Below, piece by piece: positions 1 to 9,739 of a stretch of 38,495 bases of DNA (position 1 is the first letter of the stretch; the number at the start of each line of letters is the position of its first letter). Under the pieces are notes generated by a model. It saw only the letters and a list, made by a program, of their open reading frames with translations, did not search any database and was not told the DNA's origin. Origin of the DNA: Ochromonas danica. Taxonomy: Eukaryota; Sar; Chrysophyceae; Chromulinales; Chromulinaceae. The translations under genes were made by a program, and so were the position numbers. The stretch spans positions 1 through 38,495 of the forward strand of contig VKHL01000216.1 of NCBI GenBank assembly GCA_015146655.1, in the 5' to 3' direction.

Positions 1-953
1 TAACAGAATCCATGTTGAACATATAACACAGATCGATTGGACATACAACTCCTTGTGGAGTTTCTTCCGAAATACCCAAAAGGCTGCGAACGACGGCAAC
101 AAGAGTAATCGGGAATAATGCGTCAGTCAAGGCATTAAGTCGCAGCAAGCTCTGCGTCTATGCGGTGCGAACCAATGGAGGTTACCTCACATGTGAGGGT
201 TGATAGTGTTCGTCATCGAGTAAACGAATGTTTGCTTAAATCTTCGTGATGGGCTAGTTTGTCATTGAGGTAGTTTGTAGCAAAGGATGCCATCACCAGC
301 ACACAGCACACAGCCATACTATCATGTTTGGTGGAGATGAGTAACATCCACTGGTCTTGTCTAGTCTAGTCTACTAGTCTAGCACTGTCACTGTCACTCG
401 CAATTGATGCTCTCATTCTCAGTGGCTAACCTCTCAAATGGTGGACTAATATACATACATACACTATATATACTACACGTTGTTAAACTGTGTTATATAT
501 AGCTATTAGTGCTTGAAGTGGCGGACTGGAGAATAGTCGTCTTGTGCTATAAGAGAAGCACACCATCAACACTATGTATAGGTTACTAACCTAATACCAC
601 AATAGGCATGTCCTATTTTAGTGTCCAGTAGTCTTCTCTACGGGGAAATGCTAACTAGACTAATGAATGACTAATGACTAGACAGTGCAGGTGTATTGAC
701 GATCAACTTGCTGTTCTTCATCTTCTCCATTTGCTACTGTTTGCCTCTCAGAGAGAAAGATTAACTTCAGTCGGTACAGTATCCATTCAAACCATTAACT
801 TAACATAAACATATGGAGGACATTAACTTAACTAGTACTAGTATTGTTTAACTTAAGTAGTACTTCTGCCTTGGATTGGAGCACAATGGAAAGAGATTGC
901 AGTCCCACCGTATTGGCTATTCTCCTAATAACTGAAGAGGCGAGGCAGTAGAG
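1..953. other. gene-free left flank
   Basis: I see no credible coding region in this stretch. It is AT-rich, with short low-complexity tracts: TCTAG pentamers around 356-382, a CACTGT tract just after them, and ATAC/TATA repeats near 455-500. The last part must hold the promoter and leader of the glycosyltransferase that starts at 954. I found no TATA box or other element that I would defend. Confidence 0.6.
356..382. repeat. TCTAG/ACTAG pentamer microsatellite
   Basis: Imperfect tandem TCTAG units, interrupted by one ACTAG. The same CTAG-centred pentamer recurs at 2799-2821, so it looks like a local expansion-prone motif of the intergenic DNA rather than a coding signal. Confidence 0.7.
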
Positions 954-2378
954 ATGAGCAACCCTTGGCCATCTTCTTCTCTGGCAGGGCGGATTGTGTC
1001 GAGTTGGCTCCTCTGTCTCTCTCTTCTGTGTCTCACTGCCACTGCCACTGCCACTGCCACCGCTTGCCAGCTCGTCAACGCCGACGGCACCCTCCGCCCA
1101 CACAAAGTGCTCGTCGTGCTGAGCAAAGGCGTGCTGCCGCTGTTCCACAACTGGCTGCTGTTCCACGAGGAGGTCTGCGGAGGGTCAGCCGAGGCCGTCG
1201 CATCGCTCGAGTTGGTCTGCTTAGACCACTCCCTCCGCCGCACTCTGCCAGCCATGCTGTCTGTGAACTGCTCCACTGCCTATTCTTCTCCCGACACAGC
1301 CATGGCTGTCAACGTCACCACCAGCACCGGCAGCACCAGCGGCAGCAGCAGTCGGAACTTCGTTTGGCTGCGTCGCATGGAAGTCGTCGTGCAGCTGCTG
1401 GCCGGAGGCTTCGACGTCATCGTCTCGGATGTGGACGCCCTGTGGCTCCAGTCTCCCTATCCAGACCTCAACCAGCGCCTGGCGAGCTCAGCGCTCATCT
1501 CTTCGCAAGGCAACTTCCCCTCCGAGCTCAGCCGGCCGTGGGGCTCAACGCTCTGCCTTGGCTTCCTCTACGCCCAGGCAGGCCACGCCTCGCTGTTGCA
1601 CTTCTTGTCGCTTGTGCTCGTCCATATGAGAGGCGAGGAGAACAAGGCAGACGACCAGACGTCCGTCAACCTGCTCCTCTTCGACATGGACGTCCGCTGG
1701 CATCGACCAATGGAAAGGGAAGGCGCGGCGGGCAGGGAGAGAGTGGGCGAGGTCGAGGTCTTCTCGATGGATCGCTCGATTGAAGGCAAGGCGTCCTTCG
1801 GCATCGCGCTATTGTCTGTGAGGCGATACCTTCGCTACTGTCTGCCTGCCGCCCCTCGCGGCCTCAACTCTTCGATTGACTTCGACGTCGTGACCCAAGC
1901 GATGCGATCCGCGCTGGACGATCGCGTCGCCCACGCCGTCGTGGCCCATTGCTGGCTGCCCACTTCCTCTCAGCTTAAACCGTTTTATCTGAACGCCTTC
2001 TCTCTTTGGAAAGCGTCCAACGAGTCGATTCTTCCCAACACTCTGAGAACTCTCTCGACGAAGCGGATCTCATTGGTGGATTGTGTCTTTTGGGAGAAAC
2101 TTCTCGTCCCTTTGCATCCAGAAGGGGAAGAAGTCAACATCACTGAGAGGCGGATGCTTTTCATGAAGACTCGCTGCAAAATGCTCTTGTTCGCGAGGAA
2201 ACAGCCACAAGTCTTGGACGAGCAGCAGCGGCAGAGAATCCGAAACACAATCAAATGGCCCGCTGATGCTGCTGGAGCTGACAACGAAGTCCGCCGCGGC
2301 TTCAAATTTGCGGTTGTCAAGGCCGATCCTCTCGTCGCGAGGGTAGGAGAAGAAGAGGAGAATCCCCACTCATCTTGA
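954..2378 (+). CDS. secretory nucleotide-diphospho-sugar glycosyltransferase (GT77-like)
   Basis: A single-exon protein of 474 residues. The N-terminus (about residues 10-37) is a hydrophobic signal peptide or type II anchor ending in an alternating Thr-Ala tract, which points to the ER/Golgi lumen. The conserved core is visible. FDVIVSDVDALWLQSP contains a DxD metal/nucleotide-sugar site, D159-V-D161. It is followed by a SQGNFP segment, WGSTLCLGFLYAQ, and DDQTSVNLLL. This order is typical of the nucleotide-diphospho-sugar transferase domain (the plant RXGT / GT77 group), whose members transfer pentoses or hexoses to cell-wall polymers and glycoproteins. Donor and acceptor cannot be read from the sequence. 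Several N-x-S/T sequons fit a lumenal protein. The ATG at 954 is used because it directly precedes the signal peptide. A second long open frame at 965-1783 is a shadow. Confidence 0.82.
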   Translation: MSNPWPSSSLAGRIVSSWLLCLSLLCLTATATATATACQLVNADGTLRPHKVLVVLSKGVLPLFHNWLLFHEEVCGGSAEAVASLELVCLDHSLRRTLPAMLSVNCSTAYSSPDTAMAVNVTTSTGSTSGSSSRNFVWLRRMEVVVQLLAGGFDVIVSDVDALWLQSPYPDLNQRLASSALISSQGNFPSELSRPWGSTLCLGFLYAQAGHASLLHFLSLVLVHMRGEENKADDQTSVNLLLFDMDVRWHRPMEREGAAGRERVGEVEVFSMDRSIEGKASFGIALLSVRRYLRYCLPAAPRGLNSSIDFDVVTQAMRSALDDRVAHAVVAHCWLPTSSQLKPFYLNAFSLWKASNESILPNTLRTLSTKRISLVDCVFWEKLLVPLHPEGEEVNITERRMLFMKTRCKMLLFARKQPQVLDEQQRQRIRNTIKWPADAAGADNEVRRGFKFAVVKADPLVARVGEEEENPHSS

Positions 2379-3057
2379 TTGACATCTCATAGCTATCTAC
2401 ATATACAGGGAGCTGTCTATGTTGATAGATACTGTATTGTATTGTATTGTGGATATTGTACTAGGGCTGTGACAATAGAATAGGATAGACTGTTTGTGCT
2501 TTTATTTTGTTTGGCTTGACGAATAGATGGACTACCTGGTGGAATAGAATACGATACCATGGAATAGTATATTTTGTTTTGTAGACTAGCAGACAGTCCT
2601 GCTAGCTACACAACTTGTACAGTAATTGTTGTTAATCTCAGTCTGGTTGAGGTCAAGTAGACCAGTCTATCAATAGTTGTGTTAGTGAAGGTCTTCTCAT
2701 TCATTGTGAAGAACAGTGAAGACTTACAAAACTTGATATTCAAGTAATAACAACTTGGTGAGCAACAATACAATTGAGAGGTCTGCAGCCAAAAGCAACT
2801 ACTAGACTAGACTAGACTAGCAGCTCTCAGTGAACCACAGGATATGGTAAAATAGGAGGGATAGGATAGCAGACACGACATGACATGACATGACAGCAGA
2901 CCACCAAGTGATAAGAAAGATTGGGAACAATAGCAACACAGCTGCACACGCACTCTGTGCAGTCTCCAGAGCGCAAAAGACAGCCACCGCTCTGCTGCCA
3001 TCTATCGCACCCCATCGCATCGCATCGCCGTGCATGGCAAGGCAAGGCGCGGGTTGT
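2379..3057. other. intergenic region between convergent genes
   Basis: The glycosyltransferase (+) and the 3058-3570 gene (-) converge here, so this stretch holds both 3' flanks. I see no gene. It is rich in short pentamer repeats: TGTAT near 2433-2450, ATAGA/AATAG variants near 2475-2570, CTAGA at 2799-2821 and GACAT at 2877-2895. Small open frames on both strands at 2807-3186 have no family features and overlap these repeats. Confidence 0.6.
2799..2821. repeat. CTAGA pentamer microsatellite
   Basis: About four tandem ACTAG units. It is followed at 2877-2895 by a separate GACAT run of nearly four units. Confidence 0.8.
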
Positions 3058-3570
3058 CTAATGCAGCGCCAAGGAACTGCTGCCATCGCAAATAAACTCA
3101 AAAACTTCGATTTTCGCGGTCGATCGGAAGAAAATTTGCTTCAGCAGCTCGCGTGGTGTTTGAGGAAGAGATTTCACTTGAGCTAGAAGGCTTTGGAACC
3201 ATTCCTGCAGCTCGGAGGCGATGGCTAGCAGTCGCTTGACTCGTTGGGCATTCCACCGCGCAGGCCCCGCGGGCAGCAGCACGTCCAGCACTTTCTGAGG
3301 CTCTTTGATCCAGGCGGGGAAGGGAAGATGGACGACCTTGTCGAGGCTCTCCTCGTCCAAGACGAAGAAGAAGTCGATGATGACGTAAAGCGGAACAGTT
3401 TCCGTCCAGTCCAGCAGCATTGAGGAGAGATGGAAGTTGAAGCAAACGTCGTCTTCCATCTGCGGATAGGCCCACCCCACAGTCAGCCGAATCTTGGTGG
3501 GGGGAGTGTACTCGCAGAATGAAGGGTAGCGTGGGAGAGCGTCATCGATGATTTCCGAAGTCGTCACCAT
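3058..3570 (-). CDS. hypothetical protein, 170 aa
   Basis: I do not recognise this protein. It is intronless and begins MVTTSEIIDDALPRYPSF. The first half has an alternating hydrophobic pattern (VPLYVIIDFFFVLDEES) that looks like beta strands of a globular fold. The second half (about residues 105-150) is predicted helical by eye. There is no signal peptide, obvious membrane span or cysteine motif. Aromatic and proline-rich segments such as EYTPPTKIRLTVGWAYP, together with balanced composition, argue that it is truly coding rather than a shadow. The frame on the same strand at 3098-3475 is Arg/Ala-rich and looks like a shadow. The start is the first ATG after an in-frame gap. A missed upstream exon is possible. 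Confidence 0.6.
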   Translation of the reverse strand: MVTTSEIIDDALPRYPSFCEYTPPTKIRLTVGWAYPQMEDDVCFNFHLSSMLLDWTETVPLYVIIDFFFVLDEESLDKVVHLPFPAWIKEPQKVLDVLLPAGPARWNAQRVKRLLAIASELQEWFQSLLAQVKSLPQTPRELLKQIFFRSTAKIEVFEFICDGSSSLALH

Positions 3571-3871
3571 CTTTTCGGATCTGCTGCCGATACTGCTGGA
3601 CTATGTATAAACTGTTTCTGAGATGAGGAAAAACAGCTTCTAGATCTCTCTCAGCAACTGCTTGCTAAGAGATCAACTCCACAACACTAGCTAAGAGATC
3701 AACTGCACAGCAATTATGGCTAATGAGATGACGAGTAACCGACACTTTTCGATTGCTTTATGTACAACTCTACACAGTAATACCCCGCCATAGCGAGTAG
3801 TCTAACACCATTCCATGTAACTCCATACCATCATTCCACGTAATTCCATAGCATCAACCGTACTCTCATAG
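3571..3871. other. short intergenic region
   Basis: About 300 bp between two minus-strand genes. It should hold the promoter of the 3058-3570 gene and the 3' flank of the coiled-coil gene. Short direct repeats of an ACCAT-TCCA-GTAA-TCCAT pattern lie near 3808-3853. Nothing else is supported. Confidence 0.5.
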
Positions 3872-5995
3872 TCATCGGTATTTGTAAGGGATGAAGATCT
3901 TCAATTTGCTTCGCACCTCCTCAGCCTTGAGCTTCTTGATAACCGCCAATCGTCGCTCTTGGTTATTGTCGTAGGCATGGTCTTCAGGCAAAGTGCCAAA
4001 AACGGTAAACTTGGGAGGTGTGGCGGAAAGGACGCATTTCATGTCAGTGAGCTGTTGGTTCTTCAGTCGCACACGATCCTCGTAGAACTGTCGCAACCGC
4101 AACTCTTCTTGCTTCATACAGTTCTCGTAGTAATCGATGCCCCAAAAGCGGTCCAGCTCACACTGCTCGCACTCTTCTTCGAACATGAGCGTTCTCTCGC
4201 GCTCCTCTCGCACGCCCTCGTAGAGCAAGAAGCGCACCAGGCCAGAGCGTCGATCCTCTTCCGCCATGAAGACTCGCTCTTCCTCCAAGTAACGCGCAAA
4301 GCGCAAAGCTCGTCTTCTCGCTCGCTCAGCAGCGCGTTGGGCAATTCGATCCGCTTCTGCTTGCGCCGCAATTCGCTCCATTTGCTTCTGATGTCTGTCA
4401 ATAATGACGTTCCGCTCTCGCACATAGTCTTTGAGCTCTTCCAACTCTTTCAACTCTTGCTTGCGCTTGGCTGCTTGGACCAGATCTCGGCGGTGTTGGT
4501 AGACGTTAGCCTTGGCATCAGCAATCTCTCTCCACCTGTGCAGCTGGCTGGCATCCTCGGGTTCTTTCTCAACCACTTTATGTCCAAACATCTGTCGCGC
4601 TGCCTCCTCTGTGATAGGCAGTCCTTCTTCATCGAAGCCTTTCAAGCTCCAAGATCGAGAGTGCTTGCGCTGTGTTGGGGCGGGGCGTTGCTCAGAGAAG
4701 CCCATGTGTCTCTGGACCATGGCGTAGTTCATGCGCCGATTGAGGGCCTGGACATCGGACTGGCGGTCCAAGATCTTCCACTTCTGATCCACTGCGAGCG
4801 CCTTCTGAATGAGCAGAGCGCGCTCGTCCTGAGCTTTCTCGCGAGCACTTTGCCGACTTTGCCTATTGCTTTCTTGCTGCACAGCGCGCAACTCGTCCGC
4901 TTTGCCTCTCTGCCAAACACTCAAAGCTCGCAAGAGAAACTCTTTCCCTCGCCGCAGACCACGAGTGTGAGCAATCTGTCCGATGATCACTGCAAGCTCG
5001 CTTTCTTCTGAGTGAATGGCTTTCAAAGCGTCTTTCCTGTCCGCGGCGTCGAGGTGGTGCACCTCTGTGTTGCGATGAATCGTGGAGATCGCGTCATGAA
5101 CCTCTCGCAGACAGAGGTCACAGATATTGACCAGGTCGACAGGGTAGCGGTGCCAGTAGATCTTTCCCACAGAGGTGTCGAAGGAATAGAACTTCTCGTC
5201 GGAGCTCGTCCAGCTGTCCGTGTGTCGCGCGTAGTTCTCCAACACACCCGGCACTGGCAGAGGCTTGCCCTCCACAGGCAGTTGCTTTTGCATCATGCGG
5301 AACTCTAAGTCAAAGATGCGCTTGTTTCTGCAAAGGTGGCAGTGTTTCATTCCCGTGGGCGACAGTTTGATCTCCTGCATGATTTGGTAGAAAACCAGCG
5401 CGCCCAACTCCTCCAAGTGCTCCTTCAAGTGCAGCTCTTCCTCCTTGGAGAGGTACTTCGTCAAGTCGACGATTTCATATCCCTGGAACTGCTGCAGGTT
5501 GTGCACTAAGTCCATGATGGCCTTGGCAGAGAGAAAGGAGAACAGCCGCAGAGCCACCCAGTGCAGCTGCGCGGAGATCAGAGAGGTCATGAAGACGATG
5601 GTGGGCACCTTCAGCAGCTGCTCTACACGATGGATCATGTCCAGGAAGGTTCGAATGGGCTGCTCTCGCCAGTCCAAGGCCTGCAATAGCGTGTAGGCAT
5701 GCACGCGCTGCAGACCCGCGAAGGAGTTGATCACAGCCAGCACCTCGTCGTGCTGTGCCGCGGGGATGTTCTTTTCGCCGAGACGAACCCAGTCATCCAA
5801 TGACTCGAGACGTTCCATCTGCACCTCCCAGCCTTCCTGCAGAGCCTCCAGCTCGTCGTCGTCGTCGTCGTCGTCTTCGCCTTCCTCCTCCAGGCGAGTG
5901 GACGCCACACTCGAGCCATCTATAGGCAAGCTCGAGAAAGTAGAATGAGCTGACTTTAGCAGACGATTAGACGGGACTTGTAATCTGTAGCTCAT
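3872..5995 (-). CDS. large coiled-coil protein with two CxxC pairs, function unknown
   Basis: A 707-residue intronless protein that I cannot assign to a family. Residues 36-50 form an acidic run with seven consecutive Asp. Residues 50-215 are mostly helical and hydrophobic-patterned, ending in a segment that could be a folded helical domain. Two cysteine pairs follow, CHLC at 219-222 and CDLC at 292-295, about 70 residues apart. They could together bind one zinc ion. From about 370 to 690 the protein is dominated by Arg/Glu/Gln/Lys heptad-like sequence (for example RRRALRFARYLEEERVFM), a long coiled coil. It ends in a basic FIPYKYR tail. Such a layout is common in cytoskeletal, axonemal and centrosomal scaffold proteins, and rotatin elsewhere in the window shows that the organism builds basal bodies. 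Assigning this protein to the flagellum is only inference. The antisense frame at 3959-5011 is a shadow. Confidence 0.85.
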   Translation of the reverse strand: MSYRLQVPSNRLLKSAHSTFSSLPIDGSSVASTRLEEEGEDDDDDDDELEALQEGWEVQMERLESLDDWVRLGEKNIPAAQHDEVLAVINSFAGLQRVHAYTLLQALDWREQPIRTFLDMIHRVEQLLKVPTIVFMTSLISAQLHWVALRLFSFLSAKAIMDLVHNLQQFQGYEIVDLTKYLSKEEELHLKEHLEELGALVFYQIMQEIKLSPTGMKHCHLCRNKRIFDLEFRMMQKQLPVEGKPLPVPGVLENYARHTDSWTSSDEKFYSFDTSVGKIYWHRYPVDLVNICDLCLREVHDAISTIHRNTEVHHLDAADRKDALKAIHSEESELAVIIGQIAHTRGLRRGKEFLLRALSVWQRGKADELRAVQQESNRQSRQSAREKAQDERALLIQKALAVDQKWKILDRQSDVQALNRRMNYAMVQRHMGFSEQRPAPTQRKHSRSWSLKGFDEEGLPITEEAARQMFGHKVVEKEPEDASQLHRWREIADAKANVYQHRRDLVQAAKRKQELKELEELKDYVRERNVIIDRHQKQMERIAAQAEADRIAQRAAERARRRALRFARYLEEERVFMAEEDRRSGLVRFLLYEGVREERERTLMFEEECEQCELDRFWGIDYYENCMKQEELRLRQFYEDRVRLKNQQLTDMKCVLSATPPKFTVFGTLPEDHAYDNNQERRLAVIKKLKAEEVRSKLKIFIPYKYR

Positions 5996-6283
5996 CGCGC
6001 ATCATATCAATCTGGCCTGATTGACTGTTGGGCGAGAAACGGTCGTTTCTGCTTCAAGAAACGACTTTTCCCAAGACCAGCTGCCAGCCAGCCAGTCTAG
6101 ACCACTTCTGGCTTTTGGCTGACTCCCGGCATTAGATCGTTAGCTAACTAGAACTAACTGAGTCAACCAACTAACTCCCAGTTAGCCTTTATCATTACCA
6201 TTGAATTACGTCGACCGCAACATGCATCTATTCTACAGCAGACTACCAGCACACCTTCTAACACTATACACTCATTCCGCGAA

Positions 6284-9271
6284 TCATTGGACGGGTTTCT
6301 GCGGCGAATGGTTTGGGAAGGCAATGGCGTAGACCTCAGCGTACTCTCTCACGAAGTGAATGTCCACGTCGTCTTTGACCTGTCATTGAAACACGTCATA
6401 CTATCTTCTTCCTTTGTCTACATCAAAGCAAGCAATGGCTTACATATTGCGGTAGCTCGTCATAGTCGCGCTTGTTGCCAGCTGGCAGGATGATCGTCTT
6501 GGCTCCAGATCGCTTGGCCGCCAAGACTTTCTCTTTGATTCCTCCCACCGGCAGCACCTATCGAGAAGCGAGACAATGATGAAGCACGCAGCTTTCGCGA
6601 GATGGAGGGAGACCTACTTTGCCGGTGAGTGAGAGCTCTCCTGTCATCGCAAGCCGCGGCCGAAGTGACCGATGCGTGGCGATGCTGAGCAGCGAGGAGG
6701 CCATCGCGATGCCTGCGGACGGGCCATCCTTGCTAACCGCTCCCTCTGGTACATGCAAGTGCAACGTGTGGCTGTGGAAAAAGGTATTCATTGGATCGAC
6801 GCTTTCGCGCAGAAACTTCCTCACGAATGTGTAGGCGATGCTGACCGACTCTTTCATGACATCTCCCAGCTGGCCAGTCACCATTCGAATGCCTCCAACT
6901 CCTCCACCTCCTCCTCCACTGCCATGCCCCTCCACAGGAAGAGCCACAGTCTCTATGAAGATTGGCGAGCCACCCAAAGGGTTCCAAGCTAACCCCATCA
7001 CTATCCCGGGAGGGAAAGGACTGTCTGGGCCAGAGGAAGCACCAGCTTCTGTCGAAGTGGCGCTGTAAATGGTCTCGTCCAAGAAGATTGGTTTGCCAAT
7101 GAATGCCTCCAAGTCATTAGGCGTCACGATCTGAGGGGTGGAAGCAGTTGCGGAAGACTGTTCGCTGGACTCCGCGGCAATCACTTTCTTGTAAGCCAGC
7201 TTGCGAACAATCTTGTCTAACGTCTTCTCCAAGTGACGCACTCCAGCCTCTCGGCAGTACCCTTTGATAATAGCGTCCAAGGTCTCGTCAGGAATCGCAT
7301 AAAGCGGCTCGACTTCTCTTGCTTGGCCATCGCCTTCCTTACCACTCGCCATGAGTCCATTCTCTTTCAACGCCTTGGGCACCAAGTAGCGCTTGGCGAT
7401 CTCAATCTTCTCCGACATATCATATCCAGACAAGCGAATGACTTCCATTCGATCTTTCAAAGGACCGGGAATAGTTGCCTCGTCGTTGGCAGTGCAGACA
7501 AACAGCACTTGACTGAAGTCAACGGGTGTGTCGAGGTAGTGATCCACGAATGCCGCGTTCTGATTCGGGTCCAACAACTCCAGCAATGCGGAAGCTGGGT
7601 CTCCGCCACTTCCGTGATGTCTGCCAAGCTTGTCGATCTCGTCGATCAGCAAGACAGGATTCATGCATTGCGTTAATTTGAGGCACTGGATGGGTTTTCC
7701 AGGCATAGCGCCAATGTAAGTGCGACGATGTCCTTTGATCTCCGCCGTGTCTGTGAGTCCACCCACAGAGAATCGATAAAATGGACGATCCAATGCTCGC
7801 GCTACGCTCTTGGCGATTGAGGTTTTCCCCACGCCTGGCGGACCAATGAAGCACAAGATCTTCCCTGTGATGGACCCGGTCAGCTTGCCCACAGCCATGA
7901 ACTCCAAGATCCTCGTCTTGATGTCATCCAATCCATAGTGATCTTCATTCAACACACGCTGACCCAGCTTGAGATCCAGCTGGTCTTCTTTGTACTTTCC
8001 CCAAGGCAAGGCGACCAACCAGTCCAAATAGGAGCGAATGACGTTAAACTCGGGAGAATTCTTCTCTAACGCCTCCAGCTTCTTCAGCTCAGATTCAATG
8101 ACAGTGATAGCTTCTTTGGAAACCTTCTCGCGGGCTTTGATTTCTTGGAGATGTGAGTGGTACTTGGCGGAGAGCTCCTCCTTGTCGTCCTTCTCCATGC
8201 CCAGCTCCTGTCGTCATCATCACATCAACATATCGGGTTAGCAGCTCTTCTTCACTGAGGCAGCGACAGACAGACAGACATTCCAACCTTTTTGATGCTC
8301 TTGAGCTGCTCGCGAAGGAAGTATTCGCGCTGCTGTTTGCTAACTTTCTCCTCCACTTGCCGATTGATCTCTCGCTGGATTTTCGCCAATTCCTTCTCCC
8401 GAGCTAGCATCTCCAATGTGAGAATCAGTCGCTCCTCAATATCACGACTTTGCAGTATTCGCTGTAGCTCGTGTCCATCGGCGGTTGTGAGGGCGGTGAC
8501 AAAGTCCACCAGGCGGTAAGGGTCAGTGAAGTCCATCCTCGACGCCCATTGCTGCAATTGCATTTGCTCCTGCAGCAATGGCGAGGCCTTTATCAGTTCT
8601 CTCGCAGCTGTGAGGACTTCGTTAGTGTAGGCCTTTATCGTGGGGTTCTTGGCGTGTTTCAGAAGAGGTTTCTTCCAGTGCGTCACGCTGGCGACTGTGG
8701 GCGGTCCATAGGCAGTCACTTCGTCCAGAGAGATGCGGCGATGACCCAGAAAGATGATCTGAGTCCCACTTCCTGCGCCACCAGCTGCTTCGCTGCCCCG
8801 AATAACGTGCTGGATCTGACCGAAAGTGCCCACCTCGTAGATCTCATCGCGATGGCGGATGAAGTCAGAGACCTGGTCGTCCTTGCGGAAGAACAGTCCA
8901 GCGTAGTTGCCTGACACTTTGTTGCTCAATAGGGCATCAATGGTGGCCTCGTCTTTGACGACGACGGCTGCCAGATTGCCTGGGAAGACTGGCCGCTTGA
9001 CGGAGGGCAGGATGAGGAGGGGACTGATGGTGGGGCTGTTGTCTCCCGTGGGAGAGACGATCCCCTTCTCATCCTGACTTCCTGCCTCCTGTCCTTGACC
9101 ATTTCCAGCAGAAGGATGAGCGGCCTGGTCCTCGTCGTTCTTGTCAGAAAATCCCCAAAACTGTCGGCTGAGAACGAGAGAAGATGGTCCAGTGAAGTTC
9201 TTCAACTGATGAGAGGAAAAGATGCGATGATGACCCCATTGGCTTGAAGAGAATCGTGCCAACCGCAGCAT
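6284..9271 (-). CDS. LON1: mitochondrial ATP-dependent Lon protease
   Basis: Lon is the AAA+ serine protease that degrades damaged matrix proteins. My model has four exons: 9271-8288, 8207-6618, 6557-6444 and 6379-6284. The introns are 80, 60 and 64 bp, all GT-AG and phase 0, and the product is 927 aa. The N-terminus ([20 protein letters not shown]) is a basic, Ser-rich mitochondrial presequence. A Lon substrate-binding domain follows ([20 protein letters not shown]). Walker A GPPGVGKT is at 450-457 and Walker [11 protein letters not shown] lies after it. The protease dyad is Ser825 in KDGPSAG and Lys868 in GGIKEK, exactly 43 residues apart as in bacterial and human Lon. A glycine-rich loop ([13 protein letters not shown]) sits in the linker before the protease domain. 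The C-terminus (PQKPVQ) is not a PTS1, so a peroxisomal location is unlikely. The last two exons are too short to appear as long open frames, and without them the catalytic Lys would be missed. Confidence 0.97.
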
Positions 9272-9739
9272 CTTCCACAGTCACTACTAGTCGAGTCTGC
9301 TGGAATAGTTGATGGACCAGTCTGATGTGATAGTCTTCTGTCGGCTAAGATGAGGCACCCCACAGACAGAGAGGAACAGGTGGGAAATGCCAGATATTCA
9401 GATCTAGATATTTAGCTCTCTCTCTCTCTGCGGTTTTTGACAGAATTCTGCTGTACATTTTCTGGAATTCCGTGAAGCGTGTCAGTGAGCGTGAAAGTCT
9501 GCTTTTCAAATTTATAACTCACTCACGCTGTGCACCACTCCCTCCCAGTCGCCACTCCCTTCTCACAACCGGCCACTGTCACTGGCACTGTCACTGTCAC
9601 CACAAACAAAAACAAGAGAGACATTGAAGAAGAAGGTGATTGCGCTGCCTCGTCCTCGTCCTCGTCCTCGTCCTCATTGTATAGAACTCGCTCATAACCT
9701 CCTATCTATTCCTATCTATTCTTCTCTAACCCTTGTGAC
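9272..9739. promoter_or_regulatory. shared divergent promoter region, Lon / AGC kinase
   Basis: 468 bp between the divergent Lon (-) and kinase (+) start codons, so both promoters must lie here. It contains a TC run near 9417-9430, a CACTGTCACTG tract near 9578-9600 and a CCTCGT hexamer tract at 9648-9675 in the likely kinase leader. I cannot identify a specific factor-binding site. Confidence 0.5.
9648..9675. repeat. CCTCGT hexamer microsatellite
   Basis: Four full CCTCGT units plus a partial unit, about 65 bp upstream of the kinase start codon and so probably in its 5' untranslated leader. Confidence 0.8.

Noticed and set aside
965-1783. A 272-codon plus-strand frame overlapping the glycosyltransferase
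   Set aside because: The translation is Arg/Ala/His/Pro-rich and without structure. It is a frame shadow of the real gene, which has the DxD core.
3959-5011. A 350-codon open frame on the plus strand
   Set aside because: Exactly antisense to the coiled-coil gene. The Leu/Ser-rich translation is typical of the reverse of an Arg/Glu-rich coding region.
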